Shown here: positions 48,036 through 55,559 of the stretch, in pieces
Position numbering within the stretch: position 1 is the stretch's first letter
Layout of the letters: each line of letters starts with the position of its first letter
DNA from: Meridianimarinicoccus zhengii
GTDB taxonomy: Bacteria > Pseudomonadota > Alphaproteobacteria > Rhodobacterales > Rhodobacteraceae
Direction of reading: 5' to 3'
DNA: 60,975 nt
Assembly (NCBI RefSeq): GCF_003254465.1
Contig: NZ_QDFI01000021.1
Location: forward strand, 1 to 60,975
Program-made: the position numbers and the translations under genes
Notes under the pieces: generated by a model
The model's input: only the letters and a program-made list of their open reading frames with translations
Database searches by the model: none
Told to the model about the DNA's origin: nothing

Positions 48036-48797
48036 ATGCTGAAGACCCGCATCATTCCCTGTCTCGACGTGAAGGACGGTCGCGTCGTGAAGGGCGTGAA
48101 CTTCGTGGACCTGATCGACGCGGGCGACCCGGTCGAAGCGGCCCAGGCCTATGACGCGGCGGGCGCGGATGAGCTTTGCTTCCTCGACATCAACGCGACC
48201 CATGAAAACCGCGGCACGATGTACGATCTCGCCACGCGCACGGCGGAGCACTGCTTCATGCCGCTGACCATCGGCGGTGGCGTTCGCACGCCCGAAGACG
48301 TGCGCAACCTGCTTCTGGCAGGGGCGGACAAGGTGTCGTTCAATTCCGCCGCCGTCGCCAACCCCGACGTCGTGGCCGAATCCGCGGACCGGTTCGGCAG
48401 TCAGTGCATCGTCGTCGCAATCGACGCCAAGACCGTGGAACCCGGTCGTTGGGAAATCTTCACACATGGCGGGCGACGGCCCACGGGCATCGACGCGGTC
48501 GAATTCGCCCGCCTGGTGACGGAGAAGGGTGCGGGGGAAATCCTGTTGACCTCCATGGACCGGGACGGGACGCGGTCCGGCTTCAACTTGCCCCTGACCC
48601 GCGCCATCGCCGATGCCGTGTCGGTGCCTGTCATCGCGTCGGGCGGGGTCGGGACCCTCGACCATCTGGTCGAAGGCGTGACGGAGGGCCATGCCAGCGC
48701 GGTCCTTGCCGCATCGATCTTCCATTTCGGCGAACACACAATTGGCGAGGCCAAGGCGCACATGGCCGCGGCGGGCATCCCGGTGCGGCTGTCATGA
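48036..48797 (+). CDS. hisF: Imidazole glycerol phosphate synthase, cyclase subunit
   Basis: 253 aa TIM barrel. With HisH it makes imidazole glycerol phosphate and AICAR. Catalytic D11 ([11 protein letters not shown]) and D130 (VVAIDAK) are present, as are the phosphate-binding GGGVR and SGGVGTLDH. The stop overlaps the hisE ATG by 4 bp (ATGA). The other his genes are outside the window. Confidence 0.96.
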   Translation: MLKTRIIPCLDVKDGRVVKGVNFVDLIDAGDPVEAAQAYDAAGADELCFLDINATHENRGTMYDLATRTAEHCFMPLTIGGGVRTPEDVRNLLLAGADKVSFNSAAVANPDVVAESADRFGSQCIVVAIDAKTVEPGRWEIFTHGGRRPTGIDAVEFARLVTEKGAGEILLTSMDRDGTRSGFNLPLTRAIADAVSVPVIASGGVGTLDHLVEGVTEGHASAVLAASIFHFGEHTIGEAKAHMAAAGIPVRLS

Positions 48798-49102
48798 CCG
48801 CGCTCGACCGTCTGGCCGCCACCATCGACGCGCGGCGCGGGGCGGACCCTGCGTCGTCCTGGACGGCGAAGCTGCTGGCCAAGGGCCCCGAAAAATGCGC
48901 CGAGAAATTCGGCGAGGAAGCCGTGGAGGCGATCATCGAGGCAGTGAAGGGCGACCGCGCGCGGCTGACCACCGAAGCGGCCGACGTGCTTTACCACCTG
49001 CTGGTGATGCTGGCCGCGCGCGACGTGCCACTGGCCGATGTGCTGGCCGAGCTTGATCGCCGCAGCGGTCAGTCCGGGCTTGACGAAAAGGCGGGGCGGT
49101 AG
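48794..49102 (+). CDS. hisE: Phosphoribosyl-ATP diphosphatase
   Basis: 102 aa all-alpha NTP-PPase fold, second step of histidine synthesis. [30 protein letters not shown] holds the metal-binding EExxE pattern, with [14 protein letters not shown] completing the site. Overlaps hisF. Converges with the CoA-binding gene only 4 bp away. Confidence 0.95.
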   Translation: MTALDRLAATIDARRGADPASSWTAKLLAKGPEKCAEKFGEEAVEAIIEAVKGDRARLTTEAADVLYHLLVMLAARDVPLADVLAELDRRSGQSGLDEKAGR

Positions 49103-49106
49103 CGCC

Positions 49107-49577
49107 TTACAGTTTCGACGAGATCACGCCGGTGGCGAAGCCGCCCCGGCGCAATTCGCCGAACAGACGCTGGTATTCGATCTTGGGACAGCGATTCTGC
49201 ACGACGCACAGGCCCTGCGCTGCCGCCATCGCGGCCGCTTCGGCATGTTCCACCCCGATCTGCATCCAGACCGTGCGCAGGTCGGGCAGGTGGGTGATGG
49301 CCTCATCAACGATCGGCGGCACGTGGTCCGACCGGCGGAAGATATCGACCATGTCCACCCGCGCGTCGGGAGGGATGTCCGACAGATGCGCCACGACGGT
49401 TTCCCCGAACAACTGCGCGCCCGCGTGACCGGGGTTGACCGGGATCACGCGATAACCGCGCAGCGACAGAAAGCGCGCCACGTAATGGCTCGGTCGCACC
49501 GGGTTGGGCGACACGCCCACGCAGGCGATGACCTTGGTCTCGTTCAGTATGCGGCGCAACTCGGGATCGGTCGTCAT
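49107..49577 (-). CDS. CoA-binding domain protein
   Basis: 156 aa. Rossmann-like CoA-binding fold (as in the succinyl-CoA synthetase alpha N-terminus and E. coli YccU): [20 protein letters not shown] carries the dinucleotide-type loop, [10 protein letters not shown] and [19 protein letters not shown] follow, and [17 protein letters not shown] is the usual C-terminus. Cellular role unknown. Start is the ATG giving MTTDPELRR; the upstream frame runs through a terminator and was rejected. Confidence 0.88.
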   Translation of the reverse strand: MTTDPELRRILNETKVIACVGVSPNPVRPSHYVARFLSLRGYRVIPVNPGHAGAQLFGETVVAHLSDIPPDARVDMVDIFRRSDHVPPIVDEAITHLPDLRTVWMQIGVEHAEAAAMAAAQGLCVVQNRCPKIEYQRLFGELRRGGFATGVISSKL

Positions 49578-49615
49578 GGGGGCAAACCTGCCATGCCACA
49601 CCACCGGCGTGCCAC

Positions 49616-49642
49616 AAAAAAAACGCCCGGCGTGACCGGGCG
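49616..49642 (-). terminator. Strong intrinsic terminator
   Basis: Minus-strand 7-bp stem CGCCCGG/CCGGGCG with a 5-nt loop followed by eight T. It lies 38 bp upstream of the CoA-binding gene start and ends either the rlmB/zinc-ribbon transcript or the small RNA described at 49616-49698. Confidence 0.88.
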
Positions 49643-49698
49643 CAGGTGTTGGAACGAGGGACAGTTGAGGCACAAGGGTTCCACGTCTTGTGCCCATG
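49616..49698 (-). ncRNA. Candidate small RNA
   Basis: About 83 nt on the minus strand. 5' hairpin GGCACAAG/CTTGTGCC with a 10-nt loop (49694-49669), a 26-nt single-stranded region, then a terminator hairpin with eight T. A weak promoter, TTTCCG-16 bp-TACCTT (49732-49705), fits a start near 49698. No reading frame through it is convincing. It could instead be the 3' end of the upstream operon. Confidence 0.42.
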
Positions 49699-49792
49699 CT
49701 TTTTAAGGTAGATGTTCGCGCCGCGACGGAAAGGTTCGCGTCTGGCGCGCTGCCGTCAGTTGACGAAATGGTGAAGTGATCCGGCGCCAGGG

Positions 49793-50083
49793 TCAGTCGA
49801 GGATATCCTCGATCAGGTCGAACGCTTCTGACAGGATGCGCCGCGACAGCGACTTCCGCTTGCGTCGGCGCGGCTTCGCGTGCCTTGCGGGCTCAGGTCC
49901 GCGGGGCGCCGGGCGGGCAGCGGCTGGCTTCGCTGTCCGGGCACGGTCCACCGGCATCGCCTTGAGGTCGTGCAATGGCGCCCCACAGGCGGCACAGCTC
50001 AGTTCGTGGCGTATGTCCCCGCGCAGGACCAGCGCGGCGCGTGTACCGCAATAGCAGCAGGTGGCGATCTTCGTGGCCGGCAT
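49793..50083 (-). CDS. Small zinc-ribbon protein
   Basis: 96 aa. Two CxxC pairs (CCYC near 9-12 and CAAC near 31-34) predict a zinc ribbon. The rest is Pro/Ala then a strongly basic stretch (KPRRRKRKS) before an acidic helix (SEAFDLIEDILD). Family not recognised beyond the ribbon. The ATG overlaps the rlmB stop (TGATG), so it is coupled to rlmB, suggesting an RNA-related role (inference). Confidence 0.75.
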   Translation of the reverse strand: MPATKIATCCYCGTRAALVLRGDIRHELSCAACGAPLHDLKAMPVDRARTAKPAAARPAPRGPEPARHAKPRRRKRKSLSRRILSEAFDLIEDILD

Positions 50084-50883
50084 CACCCGCCCCCCGTTCG
50101 CGCGGCATAGAGCGCGACCGCCGCGGCGGTCGACACGTTGAGCGACCCGAAGGCCCCCGTGGCCGGAACCCGCACCAGCGCGTCACAGGCGGCGCGTGTG
50201 CCTTCGCGCAGGCCCGGCCCCTCAGCCCCCAGCACAAGCACCACGGGACGGCCCGCATGGGTCGCAAGCCCCTCGCCAAGGTCCTGGTCGGCCTCGCCCG
50301 CAAGACCCAGCAGGACGAAGCCCATGTCGCGCAGCTCTTGCAGCGCAGCGGTCAGATTGCGCACACGTAGATAGGGCTGGCGTTCCAGCGCGCCCGACGC
50401 GGTCTTGGCCAGTGCGCCGGTTTCCGGTGCCGCGTGGCGGGCAGGTGCGACTACGGCCCGCGCCCCGAACACCTCGGCCGAGCGCAGGATGGCCCCGACG
50501 TTGTGCGGGTCCGTCACACGGTCGAGCGCCACGACGATGGCGCGGCCGCCCGCATCATCGCCCGTGGCACAGCGATCGGCGAGGCTCCCCCAGTCCAGCG
50601 GCCGGACCTCCAGCGCCGCACCCTGGTGCACCGATCCGGGGTCGAGCGGCACCGGGAACCGGCGCGGGTCGACGATCTCCGGCTCCATCCCGCTCGTGGC
50701 GATCGCATCGGCCAGCTTGTCTGCGGCGTTCCGCGTCGCCACCAGCCGCAGGCGGTGGCGTGCCGGGTTCACCAGCGCATCGCGCACCGCATGCAGGCCG
50801 AACAGCCACAGGGTCTCCGCGGCGGCCGCGCGCTTGGCCTGTTCCTTTTCGACCACCCATTTCGGTTTTTTCACGGATGTCAC
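50083..50883 (-). CDS. rlmB: 23S rRNA (guanosine-2'-O-)-methyltransferase RlmB-like (TrmH/SpoU family)
   Basis: 266 aa. SPOUT methyltransferase acting on 23S rRNA G2251. Motif 1 DRVTDPHNVGAILRSAEVFGA-like (132-152), motif 2 LVLGAEGPGLRE, motif 3 VRVPATGAFGSLNVSTAAAV with the knot; N-terminal L30e-like domain starts at ETLWLFGLHAVRDAL. Basic N-terminus KKPKWVVEKEQAKR. tRNA-Tyr is divergent upstream. Confidence 0.9.
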   Translation of the reverse strand: MTSVKKPKWVVEKEQAKRAAAAETLWLFGLHAVRDALVNPARHRLRLVATRNAADKLADAIATSGMEPEIVDPRRFPVPLDPGSVHQGAALEVRPLDWGSLADRCATGDDAGGRAIVVALDRVTDPHNVGAILRSAEVFGARAVVAPARHAAPETGALAKTASGALERQPYLRVRNLTAALQELRDMGFVLLGLAGEADQDLGEGLATHAGRPVVLVLGAEGPGLREGTRAACDALVRVPATGAFGSLNVSTAAAVALYAARTGGG

Positions 50884-50967
50884 CCCTGCCGTTCAAGGTC
50901 CGGACCATGCGCCAAGGGTACCGGGCAGGCAAGCCCGCAGCACCCTGCGCACGGCCGCTTTTTCGCC

Positions 50968-50996
50968 TTGACCCGCTTCGCGCGGGCCGGTATCCC
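50968..50996 (+). promoter_or_regulatory. Predicted promoter of tRNA-Tyr
   Basis: TTGACC, 17-bp spacer, TATCCC. Expected start about 51003, four bases before the mature tRNA. Confidence 0.6.
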
Positions 50997-51006
50997 CGCG
51001 CACGTT

Positions 51007-51090
51007 GGGCGACGGGCTGCAAGGTGCGGCAGCGGACTGTAACTCCGCCGGGGAGACCCACGCCTGGTTCGATTCCAGGGTCGCCCACCA
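51007..51090 (+). tRNA. tyrT: tRNA-Tyr (GTA anticodon)
   Basis: 84 nt class II tRNA with encoded CCA. Acceptor GGGCGAC/GTCGCCC, anticodon stem GCGGA/TCCGC with loop CTGTAAC giving GTA, long variable arm, T-arm CCTGG/CCAGG with TTCGATT. Confidence 0.95.
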
Positions 51091-51210
51091 TCCCCTTCCA
51101 GAAAACGGTATCCCCACAAGTGCGGGTTGCGGCGCTGGCCTGGCCCCGCACGCAATAGGGCCACGGGTGCATGCCCGCGGCCCCAAGCGATCCGGCCCGG
51201 CGCAGGCTGG

Positions 51211-52599
51211 TCACGAATGGATCGGACCGTCCCCGCAGGCCAGTGCCGCTTCGCGCACGGCTTCGGAATAGGTCGGATGCGCGTGGCAGGTGCGCGCGAC
51301 ATCCTCGGCCGCTGCGCCGAATTCCATGGCCACGCAGATCTCGTGGATCAGGTCGCCCGCCATCGGGCCGATGATATGCGCCCCGAGCACCCGGTCCGTC
51401 GCCTTGTCGGCGAGGATCTTCACGAACCCGTCCGCGGCGAAATTGGCCTTGGCCCGACCGTTGCCCATGAAGTTGAACTTGCCGACCTTGTAGGCGACCC
51501 CGGCTTCCTTCAGCTGCTCCTCGGTCTTGCCGACGCTGGCGACTTCCGGGTGGGTGTAGATCACGCCGGGGATCACGTCGTAATTCACGTGCCCCGCCTG
51601 TCCCGCGATGACCTCGGCCACGGCCATGCCCTCGTCCTCGGCCTTGTGCGCCAGCATCGGGCCGTCGATCGCGTCGCCGATGGCATAGACGCCCTTGACG
51701 CTGGTGGCGTAGTGCCCGTCGGTCACGACCTGCCCGCGCTTGGACATCTCCATGCCTAGATCGCCCAGTCCCAGCCCGTCGGTGAAGGGCTTGCGGCCCG
51801 TGGCCACGAGCACGATCTCCGTATCGACCGTGTGCTCGCTGTCGTCCTTGCGCAGCTTGTAGGTGACCTTGGCCTTGGTCTTCATGGACTCCACCTTCTG
51901 CACGGCCGCCCCCAGCGTGAAGGACAGGCCCTGCTTGGCGAGGATCTTCTGGAAATTCCGCGCGACCTCTGCGTCTTGGCCGGGCGTGATCGCATCGAGA
52001 TATTCGATCACCTGCACCTCGGTCCCAAGCCGCGCATAGACCGACCCCAGCTCCAGCCCGATCACGCCGCCGCCGATCACCACCATCGACTTGGGGATCT
52101 TGCCCAGTTCCAGCGCGCCGGTGGAGGTCACCACGGTCTTCTCGTCGATCTCCACGCCGGGCAGCGACGACGGTTCCGACCCCGTGGCGATCACGATGTG
52201 CTTGGCGTTGTGCGTCTCGTTGCCGACCAGCACCTTCCCGGCCTCGGGGATCTTGCCCCAGCCCTTCAGCCAGTCGATCTTGTTCTTCTTGAACAGGAAC
52301 TCGATGCCCTTGGTGTTCTGGCCGATCACGTCGTCCTTGTAGGCGAGCATCGCCTTCCAGTCGATCTTGGGGGCGGCGACCTTGATGCCCATCTTCTCGA
52401 AATTGTGCTCGGCCTCGTGCACCTGGTGGGAGGCATGCAGCAGCGCCTTGGACGGGATGCAGCCGATGTTCAGGCAGGTGCCGCCCAGCGTGTCGCGCCC
52501 TTCGACGCAGGCGGTCTTCAGCCCCAGCTGCGCGCAGCGGATGGCGCAGACATAGCCGCCGGGGCCGCTGCCGATCACGATCACATCATAGTCTGCCAT
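51211..52599 (-). CDS. lpdA: Dihydrolipoamide dehydrogenase (E3)
   Basis: 462 aa flavoprotein that reoxidises lipoyl groups of 2-oxoacid dehydrogenases. FAD motif [11 protein letters not shown], redox-active disulfide C42/C47 in [16 protein letters not shown] motif [12 protein letters not shown], and catalytic His-Glu in HAHPTYSEA (H441) are complete. It terminates the suc cluster but is separated from sucB by four small genes. Starts 42 bp after the MAPEG gene end. Confidence 0.96.
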   Translation of the reverse strand: MADYDVIVIGSGPGGYVCAIRCAQLGLKTACVEGRDTLGGTCLNIGCIPSKALLHASHQVHEAEHNFEKMGIKVAAPKIDWKAMLAYKDDVIGQNTKGIEFLFKKNKIDWLKGWGKIPEAGKVLVGNETHNAKHIVIATGSEPSSLPGVEIDEKTVVTSTGALELGKIPKSMVVIGGGVIGLELGSVYARLGTEVQVIEYLDAITPGQDAEVARNFQKILAKQGLSFTLGAAVQKVESMKTKAKVTYKLRKDDSEHTVDTEIVLVATGRKPFTDGLGLGDLGMEMSKRGQVVTDGHYATSVKGVYAIGDAIDGPMLAHKAEDEGMAVAEVIAGQAGHVNYDVIPGVIYTHPEVASVGKTEEQLKEAGVAYKVGKFNFMGNGRAKANFAADGFVKILADKATDRVLGAHIIGPMAGDLIHEICVAMEFGAAAEDVARTCHAHPTYSEAVREAALACGDGPIHS

Positions 52600-52640
52600 T
52601 TTCGTCTCCCTCGGGCATCGGCCCGTCTGTCAGTCGTCGG

Positions 52641-53042
52641 TCAGCCGCCCAGTAGCGCGGCGATGAGCATCAGCCCGGTGGCGAGGTAGCCCGCGGCGAA
52701 GACCACCGACCGCCATGGCACGAGGCCGTAGAAATAGGCGGGCACATAGGCCACGCGCGCCATGAGGTAGCCCCATGCGCAGGCCGCCGTCAGCGCGGAG
52801 TTCGCCCCCGCCAGAGAGACCACGCCGACCGCCACGGCGAAAGGCAAAAGTCCCTCAATATGGTTATCATAGGCCCGCTTGAGCCGGAGCGTGCCGGGGT
52901 CCAGCGGCTTCGGCGGCGGCCCGTCGCGCGGCGACAGGAAGTAGCCCGGCCCGATCTCCAGGTTCGCGCGCACGGCCATGATGGCGAGTTGCACCAGCAG
53001 CAGCAGGGCCGAGAGGGCGAGAGCGGTGAGTTCGGGGGGCAT
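52641..53042 (-). CDS. MAPEG-family membrane protein
   Basis: 133 aa with four hydrophobic helices. The N-terminal helix is followed by RANLEIGPGYFLSPRD and the hallmark RLKRAYDNHIEGLLPF, then RVAYVPAYFYGLVPWRS: the MAPEG (eicosanoid/glutathione metabolism) pattern. Enzymatic role in bacteria is usually unknown. Same strand as lpdA and the upstream orphan gene (5 bp gap). Confidence 0.85.
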   Translation of the reverse strand: MPPELTALALSALLLLVQLAIMAVRANLEIGPGYFLSPRDGPPPKPLDPGTLRLKRAYDNHIEGLLPFAVAVGVVSLAGANSALTAACAWGYLMARVAYVPAYFYGLVPWRSVVFAAGYLATGLMLIAALLGG

Positions 53043-53047
53043 TTCGT

Positions 53048-53446
53048 CTATCCTAGTGATTTAATGACGCCACCAAGAAAGCCGCCAAGGGCGGTGGCAA
53101 ACTTGTGGTAGTCAACTTGTCCTTCACTTACTTTCGTGACAGCGGAGGAAAGCTTTTCCTCGTTTCCCCTAATATTTACGTCTTGATCAAGAATTGCCAT
53201 CCCACGCGCAGTAAGTGCAATGTTCTGGACTGAGCCGCTAGCATAACCGCCCATTGTTCGATTGTATTCTTCGACCCTGATCAGGCCTTCGTTTTCGAGC
53301 CAAGCGACACAAGGATAAAAAAACGTCTCGTAGCTACTATCGAGGTCAAGATCTTCAAAGTGCAGATCCCAATGACTAACTCCATTTTCCATTGCGATAT
53401 TCAGGATCTTTGCGAGAACTAAATTCGTCTTCTCAAGAGCATCCAT
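53048..53446 (-). CDS. AT-richer orphan protein
   Basis: 132 aa. No family recognised. Begins MDALEKTNLVLAKILNIAME; a central part has a winged-helix-like rhythm (YPCVAWLENEGLIRVEEYN, then IALTARGMAIL) and it ends with a Gly-rich helix ATALGGFLGGVIKSLG. The DNA of the gene and its upstream 110 bp is visibly richer in A/T, and uses codons rare in the neighbours (for example AAA, TTA-type and ATA), consistent with recent acquisition. Shine-Dalgarno AAGGAAG is present. Confidence 0.65.
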   Translation of the reverse strand: MDALEKTNLVLAKILNIAMENGVSHWDLHFEDLDLDSSYETFFYPCVAWLENEGLIRVEEYNRTMGGYASGSVQNIALTARGMAILDQDVNIRGNEEKLSSAVTKVSEGQVDYHKFATALGGFLGGVIKSLG

Positions 53447-53559
53447 ATAACGGCTCCGCTTCCTTATCTTGGGGTGCTAAATTTCACGGTCATAACTCCA
53501 CGAGTTACTGCTGCGGAGTCTTCAGCACCTCGCTACTGCTCAAACTTCCCAAAACCCCG

Positions 53560-53766
53560 CTACTCCACCCCCGACAACGCGTCCCGCGCCGTGGCGATCT
53601 CCTCGTCCAGCGAACGCCCCTCTTCATGCGCCTCGACGATCCGTTTCAGCACGGCCCGCAGCCGCGCCGCTTCACCCGGCGCCGCGGGCCGGGCGCGGGC
53701 GAAGAAATCGGCGTCGAGGGCCGGGTTCTCGTCGTAGTCTTCGGGCGGTTTGTGGCGGGCGGTCAT
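53560..53766 (-). CDS. Probable antitoxin partner of BrnT (BrnA-like N-terminus)
   Basis: 68 aa. The segment DENPALDADFFARARPA matches the N-terminal toxin-wrapping part of BrnA antitoxins (D.NP.......ARARPA). The remaining residues (EAARLRAVLKRIVEAHEEGRSLDEEIATARDAL) are helical and lack the ribbon-helix-helix DNA-binding domain expected in BrnA. ATG overlaps the toxin stop by 4 bp (ATGA). Role inferred from pairing. Confidence 0.65.
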   Translation of the reverse strand: MTARHKPPEDYDENPALDADFFARARPAAPGEAARLRAVLKRIVEAHEEGRSLDEEIATARDALSGVE

Positions 53767-54023
53767 GGGATTTCCCTCCGGTTGGCCTTGCGAAGCGAGA
53801 TTACGCGGATGCGGCCCGCGCGCCAAGCATACACAAGGATATGGTATCGTCCCGCGATCCTGCCCAACGCCTGGAACCGTGTCTCGCCATAGTCATAGCG
53901 TGTATCCTCTGCCTCGATCGCCGTTTCCCAGTCGAAGCCGGTCACGGCCTCGAACGGGACGCCGTGCTTGGCCATGTTCCGCGCGGCCTTCTCGGCGTCC
54001 CATTCGTAATCCGGATCGCTCAC
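53763..54023 (-). CDS. brnT: BrnT-family ribonuclease toxin
   Basis: 86 aa. RelE-like fold toxin of type II systems that cleaves RNA. YEWDAEKAARNMAKHGVPFEAV (6-27) and RFQALGRIAGRYHILVYAWR then RVISLRKANRRE are the family signatures, with catalytic basic residues kept. Starts at GTG (54023) 7 bp after the sucB stop. The toxin precedes its antitoxin, the usual BrnT-BrnA order. Confidence 0.85.
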   Translation of the reverse strand: MSDPDYEWDAEKAARNMAKHGVPFEAVTGFDWETAIEAEDTRYDYGETRFQALGRIAGRYHILVYAWRAGRIRVISLRKANRREIP

Positions 54024-54030
54024 CCGGCGG

Positions 54031-55557
54031 TCACAAATCCATCAGCAACCGCCGCGGATCCTCCAGCGCCTCTTTCACGCGCACCAAGAACGTCACCGCG
54101 CCCTTGCCGTCCACCACCCGGTGGTCGTAGCTCAGCGCCAGGTACATCATCGGGCGGATCTTCATCTCGCCGTTCACGACCATCACCCGATCCTGGATCT
54201 TGTGCATCCCCAGGATCCCCGATTGCGGCGGGTTCAGGATGGGCGACGACATGAGCGAGCCATACACCCCGCCGTTCGAGATCGTGAAGGTCCCGCCCTG
54301 CATCTCGGCCATCGACAGCTTGCCGTCGCGGGCGCGCTTGCCCTTCTCGGCGATGGCCTTCTCGATCTCGGCAAAGGACATCCGGTCCGCGTCGCGGATC
54401 ACCGGCACCACCAGCCCCGTGGGGGTTCCGGCGGCGATGCCCATATGCACGAAGTTCTTGTAGACGATGTCGGTCCCGTCGATCTCGGCGTTGACCTCGG
54501 GCACTTCCTTCAGCGCGTGGCAGCACGCCTTGGTGAAGAACGACATGAAGCCCAGGCGCACGCCGTGCTTCTTCTCGAACAGGTCCTTGTATTCGCTGCG
54601 CAGCGCCATCGTTTCGGTCATGTCCACCTCGTTATAGGTGGTCAGCATGGCGGCGGTGTTCTGCGCGTCCTTCAGGCGGCGCGCGATGGTCTGGCGCAGG
54701 CGGGTCATCTTCACCCGTTCCTCGCGCGACGCATCCTCGGCCGGGACCGGCGCGCGCGGGGCTGCCGGGGCGTCGGCCTTGGCGGCGGGCTTGGTCATCG
54801 CCGCCAGCACGTCGCCCTTCATCACGCGCCCGTCGCGGCCCGTGCCGGTGACCTGATCGGCGCTGAGGTTCTTTTCCGCCATCAGCTTCTTGGCGGACGG
54901 CGCGTCCTCTACGTCCTTGCGGCCGCTGTCGTCGTCCTTGGCGGGGGCATCCTTGGGCGCGCTGTCCTCTGCCGGGGCAGCCTTGGCCTTGGCCGCGCCG
55001 CCGCCGATCACCGCCAGCTTGGCCGAGGCCGAAACGGTCGCGCCTTCCTCGGCAAGGATCTCGGTCAGGGTGCCCGCAGCCGGGGCAGGGACCTCCACCG
55101 ACACCTTGTCGGTTTCCAGCTCGCACAGCATTTCGTCCTGCGCGACGGTATCGCCGACCTTCTTGAACCACGTGGACACGGTCGCCTCGGACACGCTTTC
55201 ACCAAGGCTCGGGACCATCACGTCGATGCTTTCGCCGCCCGTGTCGCCGGCATCATCGCCGCCGTCATCCGCGGCCTTCGCCTCGGCCTTGGGTGCGGGC
55301 TTGGCCTCGCCGCCCGCAGCCCCTTCGGAAATCGACGCCAGAAGCGCATCGACGCCCACGGTTTCGCCTTCCTGCGCCACGATCTCGGACAGCGTGCCCG
55401 CGGCGGGGGCCGGCACCTCCACCGTCACCTTGTCGGTTTCCAGCTCGCACAGCATTTCGTCCTGCGCCACCGTGTCGCCCGGCTTCTTGAACCAGGTGGC
55501 CACGGTCGCCTCGGTGACGCTTTCGCCCAGGGTGGGCACACGGACTTCGGTCGTCAT
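54031..55557 (-). CDS. sucB: 2-oxoglutarate dehydrogenase E2 (dihydrolipoyl succinyltransferase) with two lipoyl domains
   Basis: 508 aa. Domains: lipoyl 1 (K43 in [11 protein letters not shown]), Ala/Pro/Asp linker, lipoyl 2 (K151 in [11 protein letters not shown]), linker, E3/E1-binding domain (about 219-252, [18 protein letters not shown]), and catalytic domain with H479 in SYDHRVVDG and D483. E. coli SucB has one lipoyl domain. Lies 2 bp after sucA. Confidence 0.96.
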   Translation of the reverse strand: MTTEVRVPTLGESVTEATVATWFKKPGDTVAQDEMLCELETDKVTVEVPAPAAGTLSEIVAQEGETVGVDALLASISEGAAGGEAKPAPKAEAKAADDGGDDAGDTGGESIDVMVPSLGESVSEATVSTWFKKVGDTVAQDEMLCELETDKVSVEVPAPAAGTLTEILAEEGATVSASAKLAVIGGGAAKAKAAPAEDSAPKDAPAKDDDSGRKDVEDAPSAKKLMAEKNLSADQVTGTGRDGRVMKGDVLAAMTKPAAKADAPAAPRAPVPAEDASREERVKMTRLRQTIARRLKDAQNTAAMLTTYNEVDMTETMALRSEYKDLFEKKHGVRLGFMSFFTKACCHALKEVPEVNAEIDGTDIVYKNFVHMGIAAGTPTGLVVPVIRDADRMSFAEIEKAIAEKGKRARDGKLSMAEMQGGTFTISNGGVYGSLMSSPILNPPQSGILGMHKIQDRVMVVNGEMKIRPMMYLALSYDHRVVDGKGAVTFLVRVKEALEDPRRLLMDL

Positions 55558-55559
55558 GT

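Noticed and set aside
49578-49697. N-terminal extension of the CoA-binding protein
   Set aside because: The extra 40 residues would be translated from the small-RNA/terminator region, and the family begins at the internal ATG.
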